Shown: positions 9,258 to 20,650, counted from the stretch's first letter. The stretch: DNA of 64,000 nucleotides from Vibrio agarilyticus (GCF_012641465.1 NZ_JABAIK010000001.1:397005-461004); one strand, 5' to 3'. Notes: generated by a model from the sequence alone, not told the origin. Translations and numbers: made by a program.

Positions 9258-9476
9258 ATGAAAGCATTCGTTATTGCAGCACTGGGAGCAATGTTAACCT
9301 TCGGTGTTAGCGCAAGTACTGGTTCATCTAGCGCCTCTAGCAATGGAGCGAACACTCAGGGCGCAGGGTTAGGCCCACGTGTTCAATGTACTTATCCCGA
9401 TGGGACTCAAATGTATGTGCCTATCGGCTATTGCGAACTGATCGGTGGCAAGCACAAAGCCTATGGCAATTTCTAG
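9258..9476 (+). CDS. Small secreted protein, unknown function
   Basis: A 72-aa protein that I do not recognise. A Sec signal peptide is clear (MKAFVIAALGAMLTFGVSAS, cleavage near residue 20). It is followed by a Ser/Gly/Asn-rich stretch and a compact C-terminal part with two cysteines (in VQCTYPDG and GYCELIGG) that could form one disulfide in the periplasm. The start at 9258 is preceded by GGGAG at good spacing; the frame is open further upstream, but that part has no coding character. It is monocistronic, with a terminator directly behind it. Confidence 0.72.
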   Translation: MKAFVIAALGAMLTFGVSASTGSSSASSNGANTQGAGLGPRVQCTYPDGTQMYVPIGYCELIGGKHKAYGNF

Positions 9477-9506
9477 CTCAGAAGCAGACAGCCCTCTAAA
9501 ATGAGT

Positions 9507-9528
9507 GAAGTCGCCTCTTGGCGACTTC
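9507..9528 (+). terminator. Intrinsic hairpin between convergent genes
   Basis: A perfect 9-bp stem GAAGTCGCC / GGCGACTTC with loop TCTT, 30 nt after the small secreted gene and 23 nt before the end of the convergent DUF2057 gene. It is followed by ATCATTAAAATT on plus, so the T-tract is weak. It probably serves as a shared terminator. Confidence 0.6.
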
Positions 9529-9551
9529 ATCATTAAAATTACTTCAGCAAC

Positions 9552-10247
9552 TTATTGAGCAACTGCCCAACTCAAAAACTGTTTTCTCTGTGTTTCATTT
9601 AAAGTCAAATAACCTTGTTGAAGAAGATTCATTGTTGCACTTGTTAATTCAGCGTCAGTCGCTTTATGCAAGGTCGTTTGTGCCTTTGGCTCTTCATTTT
9701 CAGCAATCGGCGATGAAAACTCAGTCACAATAATAGGAGAAGAGAACTCGGTTTCGATTGTTTTCTGCTTCAGAATAATATTACGCTTAGCATTATAACG
9801 TTTCACTTCTTTTTCGTAGTCTCGAGTTATTCCTTCTGAAGGCGGTAGCAACTCTTGTTGGGTGACAATCGCATTGCCACTCTCTGCCTGCACTGTGATG
9901 TAGGGTTTTTTATTAAATTGCTCAGCTTGGGCCACTGTTTCAATAGTATCATCAGCAAGTAACATAACGGTTTCATTACTGGCTTTAAACGTGATGATCA
10001 TCGGTGAAGAGTTGAACTTTTCGAATTCACCATTCGTTTTGCGCACTAATTTACCAACGCGGACAACGGCCTGATTAATCCCATCCTCTAGGTCATAACG
10101 GTTTTTGGCAAAGAAGTTAATCCCGAGTGCCTCCCCATTTAAGGCAATCAATGAAATTTCATCATCAAGTTCAAGTGTCACTTGCGCACTAGCCAAACAA
10201 GGCAGCGCAAGCGCGCCTATCAATGCAGTATTTCTCCAAAACTTCAT
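9552..10247 (-). CDS. DUF2057 family periplasmic protein (YccT/CsgI-like)
   Basis: A 231-aa exported protein. The signal peptide MKFWRNTALIGALALPCLASA ends near residue 21. The body shows the DUF2057 pattern: beta-rich N-terminal region with ISLIALNGE and the conserved VVRVGKLVR stretch, then an alpha-helical Lys/Glu-rich tail. E. coli YccT (CsgI), of the same family, inhibits curli assembly; whether that applies here is unknown. It lies 68 nt downstream of the porin gene with a hairpin between them, so partial cotranscription is possible. Confidence 0.8.
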   Translation of the reverse strand: MKFWRNTALIGALALPCLASAQVTLELDDEISLIALNGEALGINFFAKNRYDLEDGINQAVVRVGKLVRKTNGEFEKFNSSPMIITFKASNETVMLLADDTIETVAQAEQFNKKPYITVQAESGNAIVTQQELLPPSEGITRDYEKEVKRYNAKRNIILKQKTIETEFSSPIIVTEFSSPIAENEEPKAQTTLHKATDAELTSATMNLLQQGYLTLNETQRKQFLSWAVAQ

Positions 10248-10266
10248 AGACTATCTCCAAATAAAT

Positions 10267-10286
10267 CGAGCACCATATGGTGCTCG
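10267..10286 (-). terminator. 20-bp palindrome between porin and DUF2057 genes
   Basis: A perfect palindrome, CGAGCACCAT / ATGGTGCTCG, lies between the porin stop and the DUF2057 start. On the minus strand it is followed by ATTTATTTG, so it could be a leaky terminator or a processing/stability hairpin that lowers expression of the second gene. Confidence 0.5.
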
Positions 10287-10315
10287 AACATCATATTAAT
10301 CATTCAAAAGGTGAT

Positions 10316-11347
10316 TTAGAAGTAGTATTCCGCACCAACTAGAATGTTGTAATCGTAACCATCTGCAGCGTTCATCTTGTAATTACGTGAATCGATGAAG
10401 AGGTAAGTGCTTGGTAACAAATAGCCTAGACGCGCAGTAATTGCGGTATCGCCAGTGTCTGACTGTTTCTTACCATCGAACTTCGCATCTGAAGTTGCTG
10501 CGTAGCCTGCTTTTAGAACCACTTTATCAATCACGTATTGAACAGTCGCTGAATAAGCGGTTTGTTTTTTGTCACCAATGTTGTTTTTCATCTCTTTTAC
10601 AGCACCAGTGATAGTCAATGCATCAAAGCCAGCGGTCGCACCTAATAAGTAATATTGTTGATCGCCTTTTTCAACGCCATCTACAGTGTATTTATCCTGA
10701 GAGTAGATACCACCATGGATGTTCACCGGGCCCGCTTGGAACGAACCAGCAACACTTGCAACAAGCGCATCTGTAGTTTCATTCATGCCGCTTAATGTTG
10801 CTTGAAGATTAAAACCACCAAAGTTTACTGAATCAAAACGCAAATTGTTATTTACACGATCACCAAAGCTAGCACCAATATCTGCTTGGTTCCAGTCAAA
10901 CACATTACCTAGACCAGGGTTTGAATGTGGCCAATCGACATAGTTATATACGGCAACCAATTGGCGACCAAACTTGAACGAGCCGATACCATCAAATTGC
11001 AAACCCAAATATGTGTCACGAGCACCTAGCTGGCCGTTATTATTGTGGGTCCATGGTGTGTCTGGACTGAAGCCACCATTATCTGCATTACCACCTTCAA
11101 TTTGCCAAAGTAGATCCGGTCCGAAATCATCAAACTCTACCACTCCGCGAAAACCGACTCGCGATTCAATGGTAGTTGAAACTTTATTGTCTCCCTTGTC
11201 AGGTGCAGAAAATTGAATAAAGCCTGCAGCTTGCCCGTAAAATTGAACTGCTTGACCATTAAGTTCAATTGCTGCATTTGCAGAACCTGCAACAGCTGCA
11301 GTCGCGATTGCTGCACCTAAAAGTGAGCGTTTAAAAAATTTGTCCAT
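10316..11347 (-). CDS. Gram-negative porin (OmpU/OmpT-like)
   Basis: Outer-membrane general diffusion porin, 343 aa. The signal peptide ends at SANA (about residue 25). The mature part is beta-strand rich, with the porin motifs SRVGFRGVVEF, GARDTYLGLQFDGIGSFKFGRQL and a terminal aromatic residue (GAEYYF), the outer-membrane assembly signal. An AGGAG ribosome-binding site precedes the ATG. Vibrio porins of this class are often ToxR targets and toxR lies 8 kb away, but regulation is inference. I cannot decide which named Vibrio porin it is. Confidence 0.9.
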   Translation of the reverse strand: MDKFFKRSLLGAAIATAAVAGSANAAIELNGQAVQFYGQAAGFIQFSAPDKGDNKVSTTIESRVGFRGVVEFDDFGPDLLWQIEGGNADNGGFSPDTPWTHNNNGQLGARDTYLGLQFDGIGSFKFGRQLVAVYNYVDWPHSNPGLGNVFDWNQADIGASFGDRVNNNLRFDSVNFGGFNLQATLSGMNETTDALVASVAGSFQAGPVNIHGGIYSQDKYTVDGVEKGDQQYYLLGATAGFDALTITGAVKEMKNNIGDKKQTAYSATVQYVIDKVVLKAGYAATSDAKFDGKKQSDTGDTAITARLGYLLPSTYLFIDSRNYKMNAADGYDYNILVGAEYYF

Positions 11348-11994
11348 GGAAAACTCCTAAAAAATGGATGTTGCTGTATCTAATGTTTCTCGCCTTTAGT
11401 TGGCCGCCGAAGGGAGAAAATGATCATTTCAAAAATTCACAACACGTTGATTGATGTAAAATTCTGAACTCCTGCATACACCTTGTGTATCCATGACTCT
11501 TAGACTAACTCTCGATTTTCACTGCGCCAATCAGAACTTATTTTTTTTCTAAAAAAATATGAGCGATGCCAAATTTATTAACGACATCTTGATCGAGATC
11601 GAATTTTAACAGTCATCACTCACACTCAATTCAAGCTATTGAAAATATTAAATTTATATAAATAAAAAATGATATCAAAAGATCTTGATCGCAAATGGCG
11701 ATTAAATTTAACAAAGCTATCGAGAAATATGATAAGTGAAATATTCACTTTTTCCTTTTTATTCAGCACCATTTTTCACCAAGAAAATAAACAAAACGTC
11801 AACATTTAACTCAGCATTTTCGGCTAGGTTCACAGAAATATTTCAGAGTGCCTTCGGACGGTATAATTTCGCGCGGTTTTAATCGGAAGTGATGGGATAT
11901 AAAAAGAGGAGGGCTAAAAATCAGTAAAGAAAAAAGACGCGATGCTCGTATCGCGCCTTTGAATAAACATAATGCTAATAACTTGAGTACGTTA
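11348..11994. other. AT-rich porin upstream region
   Basis: A 647-nt gap between the porin and ligA, both on minus. The part upstream of the porin is strongly AT-rich, with repeated A/T tracts and two GATC-rich spots near 11588-11602 and 11677-11692 (CTTGATCGAGATCG and GATCTTGATCGC). This is the kind of DNA bound by ToxR and H-NS at Vibrio porin promoters. I could not fix a unique promoter. The ligA terminator lies at its far end. Confidence 0.4.
11926..11960 (-). terminator. Intrinsic terminator after ligA
   Basis: On the minus strand a stem GGCGCGAT / ATCGCGTC with loop ACGAGC is followed by TTTTTTC. It lies about 40 nt downstream of the ligA stop. Confidence 0.75.
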
Positions 11995-14037
<2,043 letters not shown>

Positions 14038-14050
14038 TCATGTGATTATT

Positions 14051-14084
14051 CAAAAATGAAAATGGGCTCCTTGCGGAGCCCTTA
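14051..14084 (-). terminator. Terminator-like hairpin between zipA and ligA
   Basis: On minus, the stem GGGCTCC / GGAGCCC with loop GCAA is followed by ATTTTCATTTTT. It falls in the 79-nt gap between the zipA stop and the ligA start, so it probably attenuates read-through into ligA, with ligA also having its own start signal nearby. Confidence 0.65.
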
Positions 14085-14095
14085 GTTAATTGAGG

Positions 14096-14980
14096 TTATG
14101 CCGTTGCAGCATGAAATTCAACTATCTGACGCCGATAGGCCTTTATCCTATCGGGGGTCAATAAATTACGACGCTCATCAAGCACATGGCCACTGAGATC
14201 ATCGGCAATTTGCTGCGCCGCTTGCAGCATTTGATTAAAGTTTTGCTCTTCACTACCAAAACCGGGAAGCGTCATAAACAAAGAGACCCCTTCCGTTGTG
14301 AAGTCTTCACTGTCTGCGTCGTCTAGCGTGCCGGGTTGCATCATATTCGCGACACTAAAAATGACTTTATTTTGTGGCTCGATGGTGCGATGAAAGATTG
14401 CCATTTCCCCAAGAAATAAACCATGGCGATTCATGCTATTGACCAACTCATGTCCTTTAAAGGGGGCTGCACTACCACACTTAACATTAAGGACAATGAC
14501 TTCCATTTCTGGTTCCGCCGACGCTACAGCGGCCTCGTCAGGGTAAGCGTTCGAAGTTATGGGGTCTGCAGGCGCATCCGTAAGCACGGTGTCTACGTCG
14601 TCGTCATCATCGCGCGCAGAAAAGGAGGGAAATTCAGCATCACTGGTGACTGGCGATGCCACCGGTTTGCCACTCACTAAATTCATTTCTGGATCGGTCA
14701 CTAAACTCGATTGCGCGGCAGCGACCTCTGACACCAACGGATCTTCATCAACAGGGTCAATATCAAATGGGTTGCCTTTATCAGCGCTAATAGCAGGTTT
14801 ACGAATAACGTCATAATCATCATTCGATGCTGGCAAAATCTCTTCAGGCTCCAGCTTATTCAATGGCTTATCACCAAATTTAGCGTGACCTTCTTTTTTA
14901 CTGGTCCAAAGGCCGTGAAACAAAATCGCGGCAATAAACAGTCCGCCAACGATAATAAGTATAAATCGCAATTCCTGCAT
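14096..14980 (-). CDS. zipA: Cell division protein ZipA
   Basis: Inner-membrane anchor that tethers FtsZ to the membrane at mid-cell, 294 aa. The topology is typical: an N-terminal membrane helix (about residues 5-22, FILIIVGGLFIAAILFHGL), a charged and Asp/Pro-rich linker (about 30-155), and a C-terminal FtsZ-binding domain (about 160-290, starting EVIVLNVKC). It is divergent from cysZ and upstream of ligA, the conserved cysZ-zipA-ligA neighbourhood of gammaproteobacteria. Confidence 0.95.
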   Translation of the reverse strand: MQELRFILIIVGGLFIAAILFHGLWTSKKEGHAKFGDKPLNKLEPEEILPASNDDYDVIRKPAISADKGNPFDIDPVDEDPLVSEVAAAQSSLVTDPEMNLVSGKPVASPVTSDAEFPSFSARDDDDDVDTVLTDAPADPITSNAYPDEAAVASAEPEMEVIVLNVKCGSAAPFKGHELVNSMNRHGLFLGEMAIFHRTIEPQNKVIFSVANMMQPGTLDDADSEDFTTEGVSLFMTLPGFGSEEQNFNQMLQAAQQIADDLSGHVLDERRNLLTPDRIKAYRRQIVEFHAATA

Positions 14981-15311
14981 GAATGAATCTCGCCTATCAC
15001 ATCATCAAATCGATTTTGTCTAGCGCTTAGCAAAATAGCGCCAACAAGCTGTGAAATGTGGTTGGGGTACTAAATGTTAATCAAACTACTTTATCAAAGA
15101 TAAACCGTAAATTAGAACTGTTAAATGCAATAAGTTCCAACCTAAGCATGATTTTTCTCATCATTTTCGTTATTGTCTTTATCAAACGCTCAAGTCATCG
15201 CCTAAACAACACCGCGATCATAAAGTCAGTCTTCTGCTATGAGATTGACGCACCTAATCTACAGGTCATTGACTTACAGCATATCCGTTCAGTTAAACGA
15301 AAAAGAAGATA
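14981..15311. other. zipA-cysZ divergent regulatory gap
   Basis: A 331-nt gap separating two divergently read genes; promoters for both must lie here, but I could not pick unique -35/-10 pairs. An 84-codon frame with a GTG start (15058-15312) runs through it and has one hydrophobic stretch, but it ends inside the cysZ start signal and shows no family resemblance, so it is not called. Confidence 0.4.
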
Positions 15312-16070
15312 ATGAAAAAACGTTCAGGAATTGGCTACTTTATTTACGGCGCACAATTAGCACTTTCGCCGACAATACGTCGTTTCGTCCTCATGCCATT
15401 GCTGGCCAATATACTTCTGGTCGGCAGCGCTCTTTGGTATCTATTTAGCCAATTGCAAGGTTGGATCGCCCATTGGATTGGTGAGCTACCAAGCTACCTT
15501 ACTTGGCTGAGCTATGTACTTTGGCCGCTGATGGTTCTCACCATTCTGGCAACGTTTTCCTATTTTTTTAGCACGCTGGCCAATCTTATCGCAGCGCCAT
15601 TTAACGGATTACTTGCCGAGCGTGTCGAGTATCACCTTCGCGATCTTCCGCCACCCAACGATGGTATAGCCGAACTGCTTAAAGATTTACCCCGTGTGTT
15701 TCGCCGTGAATGGCGCAAATTACGTTACGTGCTTCCCAAAGCGATTGGATTGTTCATTTTACTCTTGATCCCAGCACTCGGACAGACACTTGCACCACTG
15801 CTTTGGTTCGCCTTCACCGCCTGGATGTTGACAGTGCAATACTGCGATTATCCCTTTGATAACCACAAAGTGCCATTCGATACCATGCGGCGCACCTTGA
15901 AACAAAATCAAATCAAAAGTTACAGCTTTGGTGCTGTCGTTTCTGTTTTTACTACAGTTCCAGTGCTCAATCTTTTTGTCATGCCGATAGCGGTATGCGG
16001 TGCCACCGCAATGTGGGTAGAAGAGTATCAACCGCAAATAACACCACACTCGCAGACACAAACAACTTGA
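15312..16070 (+). CDS. cysZ: Sulfate transporter CysZ
   Basis: Inner-membrane sulfate permease feeding cysteine biosynthesis, 252 aa, the usual size. Several long hydrophobic segments (about residues 25-50, 68-95, 145-170, 205-235) and the family motifs SGIGYFIYGAQLAL near the N-terminus and NLIAAPFNGLLAE in the middle are present. cysK follows 195 nt downstream. The last codons and stop are read from DNA that matches the left arm of an ERIC-like repeat, so the C-terminus (about the last five residues) may be repeat-derived. Confidence 0.95.
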   Translation: MKKRSGIGYFIYGAQLALSPTIRRFVLMPLLANILLVGSALWYLFSQLQGWIAHWIGELPSYLTWLSYVLWPLMVLTILATFSYFFSTLANLIAAPFNGLLAERVEYHLRDLPPPNDGIAELLKDLPRVFRREWRKLRYVLPKAIGLFILLLIPALGQTLAPLLWFAFTAWMLTVQYCDYPFDNHKVPFDTMRRTLKQNQIKSYSFGAVVSVFTTVPVLNLFVMPIAVCGATAMWVEEYQPQITPHSQTQTT

Positions 16071-16142
16071 AGATGCAGGTAGGCGACCAGCAAACAAAGC
16101 CTCTGAGCATATACCCAAGTGACTTCAAGTAGGACGGGTATA
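16056..16142 (+). repeat. ERIC-like repeat, copy 3 (internally deleted)
   Basis: An 87-bp version with the left arm ACACAAACAACTTGAAGATG and the right end CTTCAAGTAGGACGGGTATA but missing most of the centre. It overlaps the cysZ 3' end: the ACTTGA of its left arm provides the cysZ TGA stop. Confidence 0.72.
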
Positions 16143-16264
16143 AATAAGATATAACTTTTTAATCCTTTGCCTTGAAAGCATAAGCCCCTATTCTGGTCAT
16201 CAAATACCTGAGTGACCTTTAAGGCTTGGGTAACTCACTAACCGTGTCATGAAGGAACATCACA

Positions 16265-17233
16265 ATGAGCAAGATTTACGAAGATAACTCCCTCACTATT
16301 GGCAATACGCCACTTGTGCGTTTAAACAAAGTGAGCAACGGTAACGTACTGGCAAAGATTGAAGCACGCAATCCAAGCTTCAGTGTCAAGTGCCGAATCG
16401 GTGCCAATATGATTTGGCAAGCAGAAAAAGATGGCTTGCTCAAACCTGGCGTTGAGTTGGTTGAACCAACCAGTGGTAATACTGGCATCGCACTAGCATT
16501 TGTTGCAGCTGCGCGTGGATACAAACTTACCCTAACCATGCCCGAGTCAATGAGCTTAGAACGCCGCAAGCTATTAAAAGCACTTGGAGCAAACTTAGTG
16601 CTGACCGAAGCGGCAAAAGGCATGAAAGGCGCGATTGCTAAAGCAGAAGAAATTGTCGCTAGCAATCCAGAAAAACATCTCCTACTGCAGCAATTTAACA
16701 ACCCAGCTAACCCTGAGATTCACGAAAAAACCACAGGACCTGAAATTTGGGATGCGACCGATGGTGAGGTTGATGTCTTTGTTGCTGGCGTTGGAACTGG
16801 CGGCACATTAACAGGTACCTCTCGCTATATTAAAGGCACAAAAGGCAAAGCGATTTTGTCTGTTGCAGTAGAGCCTGAAGAGTCACCGGTGATTTCTCAA
16901 GCGCTTGCTGGTGACGAAATCAAGCCAGCGCCACACAAAATTCAGGGCATTGGAGCCGGTTTTATTCCGGGTAACCTTGACCTTGAATTGATTGACCGCG
17001 TCGAGACGGTAACATCGGACGAAGCCATTGCAATGGCGCGCCGCCTAATGGAAGAAGAAGGTATTTTAGCCGGAATTTCATCGGGCGCGGCGGTTGTAGC
17101 AGCCAACAGAATAGCTGAACTGCCTGAATTTAAAGGTAAAACTATCGTTACTGTATTACCAAGCTCTGGTGAACGTTATTTGAGCACGGCACTGTTTGCC
17201 GGCATCTTTACTGAAAAAGAAAATCAGCAGTAA
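16265..17233 (+). CDS. cysK: Cysteine synthase A (O-acetylserine sulfhydrylase)
   Basis: PLP enzyme that makes L-cysteine from O-acetylserine and sulfide, 322 aa. The PLP lysine is Lys42 in [12 protein letters not shown]; the Asn loop TSGNTG at about 69-74 and the phosphate-binding GTGGT loop (about 177-181) are present. The C-terminal extension (about 310-322) ends in a Glu/Lys-rich tail. cysZ is upstream in the same direction. A strong terminator follows. Confidence 0.97.
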   Translation: MSKIYEDNSLTIGNTPLVRLNKVSNGNVLAKIEARNPSFSVKCRIGANMIWQAEKDGLLKPGVELVEPTSGNTGIALAFVAAARGYKLTLTMPESMSLERRKLLKALGANLVLTEAAKGMKGAIAKAEEIVASNPEKHLLLQQFNNPANPEIHEKTTGPEIWDATDGEVDVFVAGVGTGGTLTGTSRYIKGTKGKAILSVAVEPEESPVISQALAGDEIKPAPHKIQGIGAGFIPGNLDLELIDRVETVTSDEAIAMARRLMEEEGILAGISSGAAVVAANRIAELPEFKGKTIVTVLPSSGERYLSTALFAGIFTEKENQQ

Positions 17234-17255
17234 TACGTTGTAAAATCAATTTTTG

Positions 17256-17287
17256 ATATAAAAAAGCCCCTAACAGGGGCTTTTTTG
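17256..17287 (+). terminator. Intrinsic terminator after cysK
   Basis: Stem AAAAAGCCCC / GGGGCTTTTTT with loop TAACA, about 25 nt after the cysK stop. It is a canonical rho-independent terminator, and the following 280 nt (to 17566) hold the ptsH promoter region. I could not identify a clear CRP site there. Confidence 0.88.
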
Positions 17288-17566
17288 TTGATCCCTGCCT
17301 CACCTTTGGTAATATCAGGATGTTTTATTTTTCGCTTCTAAATAAAAGAAGCTACAACAAAAAGGAGGTTACGTTTTGCACTCCTCAAATGCCGTAACTT
17401 ACTTTTTGACGTGTTTTGCAAATATGACAACTAAGCGTTTGTCTGAACAACATGAAGCCGCTGATTAAAAATAAGCGCCTTCAAGTTAAGTTGGGCATTG
17501 CTGAAGTGGCTCAAATGACAAAACACCTGAACACACATACAAAAACATTCAATTAGGGTATATCAC

Positions 17567-17824
17567 ATGTACGAGAAACAAGTAGAAATCACTGCGGAAA
17601 ACGGTCTTCACACTCGTCCAGCGGCGCAATTTGTTAAAGAAGCAAAAGCATTTGATGCGGACATTACAGTGACTTCAAACGGAAAAAGTGCAAGCGCGAA
17701 AAGTCTTTTCAAACTACAAACTCTTGGCCTAGTTAAAGGCACTGTAGTAAACATCTCTGCAGAAGGTCCTCAAGCGCAGCAAGCGGTTGATCACCTAGTT
17801 GCTCTGATGGATGAATTGCACTAA
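17567..17824 (+). CDS. ptsH: Phosphocarrier protein HPr
   Basis: Cytosolic phosphocarrier of the sugar phosphotransferase system, 85 aa. The phosphorylated His15 sits in GLHTRPA, and Ser46 in [11 protein letters not shown] is conserved although gammaproteobacteria generally lack HPr kinase. It is first in ptsH-ptsI-crr. A 138-nt gap with a long perfect hairpin separates it from ptsI, wider than in E. coli. Confidence 0.98.
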   Translation: MYEKQVEITAENGLHTRPAAQFVKEAKAFDADITVTSNGKSASAKSLFKLQTLGLVKGTVVNISAEGPQAQQAVDHLVALMDELH

Positions 17825-17838
17825 TCCCGTCACGTTAC

Positions 17839-17875
17839 TTAGAAAGCCATTTTGCAAAGCAAAATGGCTTTCTAA
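17839..17875 (+). promoter_or_regulatory. 17-bp hairpin in the ptsH-ptsI gap
   Basis: A perfect inverted repeat, TTAGAAAGCCATTTTGC and its complement, with an AAA loop, starts 15 nt after the ptsH stop. It lacks a proper T-run (ATTTGCAC follows), so it fits a 3'-end stabiliser or partial attenuator that keeps HPr more abundant than enzyme I. Confidence 0.7.
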
Positions 17876-17962
17876 ATTTGCACTACTATAAAAGCAGCTT
17901 ATTTTTAAGCACGTTTTTATACTCGTTTTTCTGTTCAAGATTGACCAAACTAAGGTAAGGCT

Positions 17963-19687
17963 ATGATTTCAGGCATCCTTGCATCTCCTGGTATTGCAAT
18001 TGGTAAAGCATTACTCCTTCAAGAAGATGAAATTGTTCTTAACACCACCTCAATTTCTGACGAGCAAATCGACGCAGAAGTACAACGTTTTTACGATGCA
18101 CGTAACAAATCGGCAGCTCAACTAGAAACCATCAAACAAAAAGCACTAGAAACGTTTGGTGAAGAAAAAGAAGCGATCTTCGAAGGTCACATCATGCTTC
18201 TTGAAGACGAAGAGCTTGAAGAAGAGATCCTGTCTCTTGTCAAAAATGACAAAATGAGCACAGATTTGGCCATTCATACGGTCATCGAAGAGCAAGCGAC
18301 AGCCCTTGAATCATTGGATGATGAGTATCTAAAAGAGCGCGCGACAGACATTCGTGACATTGGCTCACGCTTTGTTAAAAATGCCCTTGGTATCAACATC
18401 GTTTCTCTTAGTGACATTCGTGACGAAGTTATCCTTGTTGCCTACGACTTAACACCGTCTGAAACCGCACAAATTAATCTTGATTATGTGCTTGGTTTTG
18501 CCTGTGATATCGGCGGCCGCACCTCACACACGTCGATTATGGCGCGTTCACTTGAGTTGCCTGCTATCGTTGGTACTAACGACATCACAAAACAAGTTAA
18601 AAATGGCGACATGCTGATCTTGGATGCGGAAAATAACAAGATCATCGTCAACCCATCAGCAGAAGAACTCGAAGAAGCTAAAGCCGTTAAAGCAGCTGTT
18701 CTGGCAGAAAAAGAAGAACTCGCGAAACTTAAAGATCTGCACGCAGAAACCACCGATGGCCATCGCGTCGAAGTTTGCGGCAACATCGGTACAGTAAAAG
18801 ACTGTGACGGTATTATTCGCAATGGCGGTGAAGGTGTCGGCCTTTACCGTACTGAATTCTTGTTTATGGACCGCGATGCGCTTCCGACAGAAGAAGAGCA
18901 GTATCACGCGTACAAAGAAGTCGCAGAAGCGATGAACGGTCAAGCGGTCATTATCCGTACCATGGATATCGGTGGCGACAAAGACCTACCATACATGGAT
19001 CTTCCAAAAGAGATGAACCCTTTCTTGGGTTGGCGCGCGGTTCGTATCAGTCTTGACCGTCGTGACATTTTACGTGACCAATTACGTGGTATTTTGCGTG
19101 CTTCCGCGCACGGAAAACTGCGCATCATGTTCCCAATGATCATTTCAGTTGAAGAGATCCGCGAACTAAAAGCGGCGATCGAAGAATACAAAACTGAATT
19201 GCGTTCTGAAGGCCATGCTTTTGATGAAAATATTGAAATCGGCGTGATGGTGGAAACCCCAGCTGCAGCTGCGATCGCTCATCATTTGGCAAAAGAAGTC
19301 GCGTTCTTCTCTATCGGTACGAACGATCTTACGCAATATACACTTGCTGTTGACCGTGGTAACGAGATGATTTCACACCTATACAACCCACTATCACCGG
19401 CAGTCCTGACTGTGATCAAACAAGTCATTGACGCTTCACATGCAGAAGGTAAATGGACAGGTATGTGTGGTGAGCTTGCGGGTGATGAGCGCGCAACACT
19501 GCTGCTGCTTGGTATGGGCTTAGATGAATTCTCAATGAGTGGTATCTCTATCCCTAAAGTGAAAAAAGTGATCCGTAACTCAAGCTACGCCGAAGTGAAA
19601 GCGATGGCTGAGCAAGCCTTGTCACTTCCAACAGCGGCTGAGATTGAAGCGGTCGTCGAAAAGTTCATCGCTGAAAACTCAAAATAA
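17963..19687 (+). CDS. ptsI: PTS enzyme I (phosphoenolpyruvate-protein phosphotransferase)
   Basis: Transfers phosphate from phosphoenolpyruvate to HPr in the cytosol, 574 aa. The phosphorylated His189 lies in [13 protein letters not shown]; the PEP-binding C-terminal barrel has the [20 protein letters not shown] and MCGELAGD motifs, the last with the catalytic Cys. The length matches E. coli (575 aa). It lies between ptsH and crr in the same direction. Confidence 0.98.
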   Translation: MISGILASPGIAIGKALLLQEDEIVLNTTSISDEQIDAEVQRFYDARNKSAAQLETIKQKALETFGEEKEAIFEGHIMLLEDEELEEEILSLVKNDKMSTDLAIHTVIEEQATALESLDDEYLKERATDIRDIGSRFVKNALGINIVSLSDIRDEVILVAYDLTPSETAQINLDYVLGFACDIGGRTSHTSIMARSLELPAIVGTNDITKQVKNGDMLILDAENNKIIVNPSAEELEEAKAVKAAVLAEKEELAKLKDLHAETTDGHRVEVCGNIGTVKDCDGIIRNGGEGVGLYRTEFLFMDRDALPTEEEQYHAYKEVAEAMNGQAVIIRTMDIGGDKDLPYMDLPKEMNPFLGWRAVRISLDRRDILRDQLRGILRASAHGKLRIMFPMIISVEEIRELKAAIEEYKTELRSEGHAFDENIEIGVMVETPAAAAIAHHLAKEVAFFSIGTNDLTQYTLAVDRGNEMISHLYNPLSPAVLTVIKQVIDASHAEGKWTGMCGELAGDERATLLLLGMGLDEFSMSGISIPKVKKVIRNSSYAEVKAMAEQALSLPTAAEIEAVVEKFIAENSK

Positions 19688-19791
19688 CCAGCGCTGCCAA
19701 TAGATTAGACGACTGAAATATGTCGTCTAATTGTCTTGATTGGTATACTATACTTCGACAGAATAAAATTGAACCTTAGGAGCATGACACA

Positions 19792-20301
19792 ATGGGTCTG
19801 TTTGATAAACTTAAGAAGCTTGTATCTGACGATAGCGCAGACGCTGGTGCAATCGAAATTATCGCGCCACTTTCTGGTGAAATCGTGAACATCGAAGATG
19901 TGCCGGACGTTGTTTTCGCTGAAAAAATCGTAGGTGACGGTATTGCTATCAAACCTGCAGGCAACAAAATGGTTGCTCCTGTAAACGGTACTATCGGCAA
20001 AATTTTTGAAACTAACCACGCGTTTTCAATTGAGTCTGATGACGGTGTAGAACTTTTTGTTCACTTTGGTATCGACACAGTAGAATTGAAAGGCGAAGGT
20101 TTCACTCGCATCGCGGAAGAAGGCCAATCAGTGAAAGTGGGTGACACTATCATTGAGTTTGATCTTGCGCTTCTTGAAGAAAAAGCAAAATCAACGCTAA
20201 CACCAGTTGTGATTTCTAACATGGATGAAATCAAAGAGCTGAACAAACTTTCTGGTGCAGTAACTGTTGGTGAAACGCCAGTACTTCGTGTGACTAAATA
20301 A
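19792..20301 (+). CDS. crr: PTS glucose-specific EIIA component
   Basis: EIIA-Glc, 169 aa, passes phosphate from HPr to sugar permeases and regulates adenylate cyclase and sugar uptake. The two active-site histidines are in ETNHAFSI (His76) and [11 protein letters not shown] (His91, the phosphorylated one); numbering is one higher than in mature E. coli protein. TTAGGAG precedes the ATG. It is the last gene of the pts block; a T-rich terminator follows. Confidence 0.97.
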   Translation: MGLFDKLKKLVSDDSADAGAIEIIAPLSGEIVNIEDVPDVVFAEKIVGDGIAIKPAGNKMVAPVNGTIGKIFETNHAFSIESDDGVELFVHFGIDTVELKGEGFTRIAEEGQSVKVGDTIIEFDLALLEEKAKSTLTPVVISNMDEIKELNKLSGAVTVGETPVLRVTK

Positions 20302-20326
20302 TCGATTCACCGAACACTCATACTTT

Positions 20327-20358
20327 AAAACGCAGCATTCATTGCTGCGTTTTTTTTA
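20327..20358 (+). terminator. Intrinsic terminator after crr
   Basis: Stem AAACGCAGC / GCTGCGTTT with loop ATTCATT, followed by TTTTTATC, about 27 nt after the crr stop. Canonical form. Confidence 0.9.
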
Positions 20359-20390
20359 TCTTATAGCTAAGTAACTTCAACATACTCAAT

Positions 20391-20516
20391 TTATACTCAT
20401 CACACTTAACGTTGTTACAGTATTGGCTTGCTATCCAAGCCTCATCTCATAGCTCATCTGAGCTCAGAGGCTTTGCTCGCTTGTCGCCTACCTGCATCTT
20501 CAAGTTTTTGAGTATA
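20391..20516 (-). repeat. ERIC-like repeat, copy 4 (degenerate)
   Basis: A diverged element in the crr-flagellin gap (20302-20838). The right part is clear (GAGCTCAGAGGCTTTGCTCG, then CCTGCATCTTCAAG, end AGTATA), while the left part (from TATACTCATCACACTTAACG) has drifted. Orientation is minus relative to copy 1. Confidence 0.6.
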
Positions 20517-20612
20517 TGCTCTCGAAATGCTCAAAGGCCAAAGACTTTGTTCGTTTACCACTTACGTATATCGTCAGTGGTTTGGGGATAGTGAGAATGA
20601 CTTAGGTGGATA

Positions 20613-20650
20613 AAAAAGAAAAGCCCCTATTCTTTGAGAGAACTGGGGCT
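20613..20650 (-). terminator. Intrinsic terminator after the flagellin gene
   Basis: On minus, AGCCCC pairs with GGGGCT across a loop of about 16 nt and is followed by TTTCTTTTTTATCC. It lies about 190 nt downstream of the flagellin stop, with no other gene between. Confidence 0.7.

Noticed and set aside
15058-15312. 84-codon frame with one hydrophobic stretch between zipA and cysZ
   Set aside because: GTG start without ribosome-binding site, no recognisable family, and it ends at the cysZ start in what should be the divergent promoter region.
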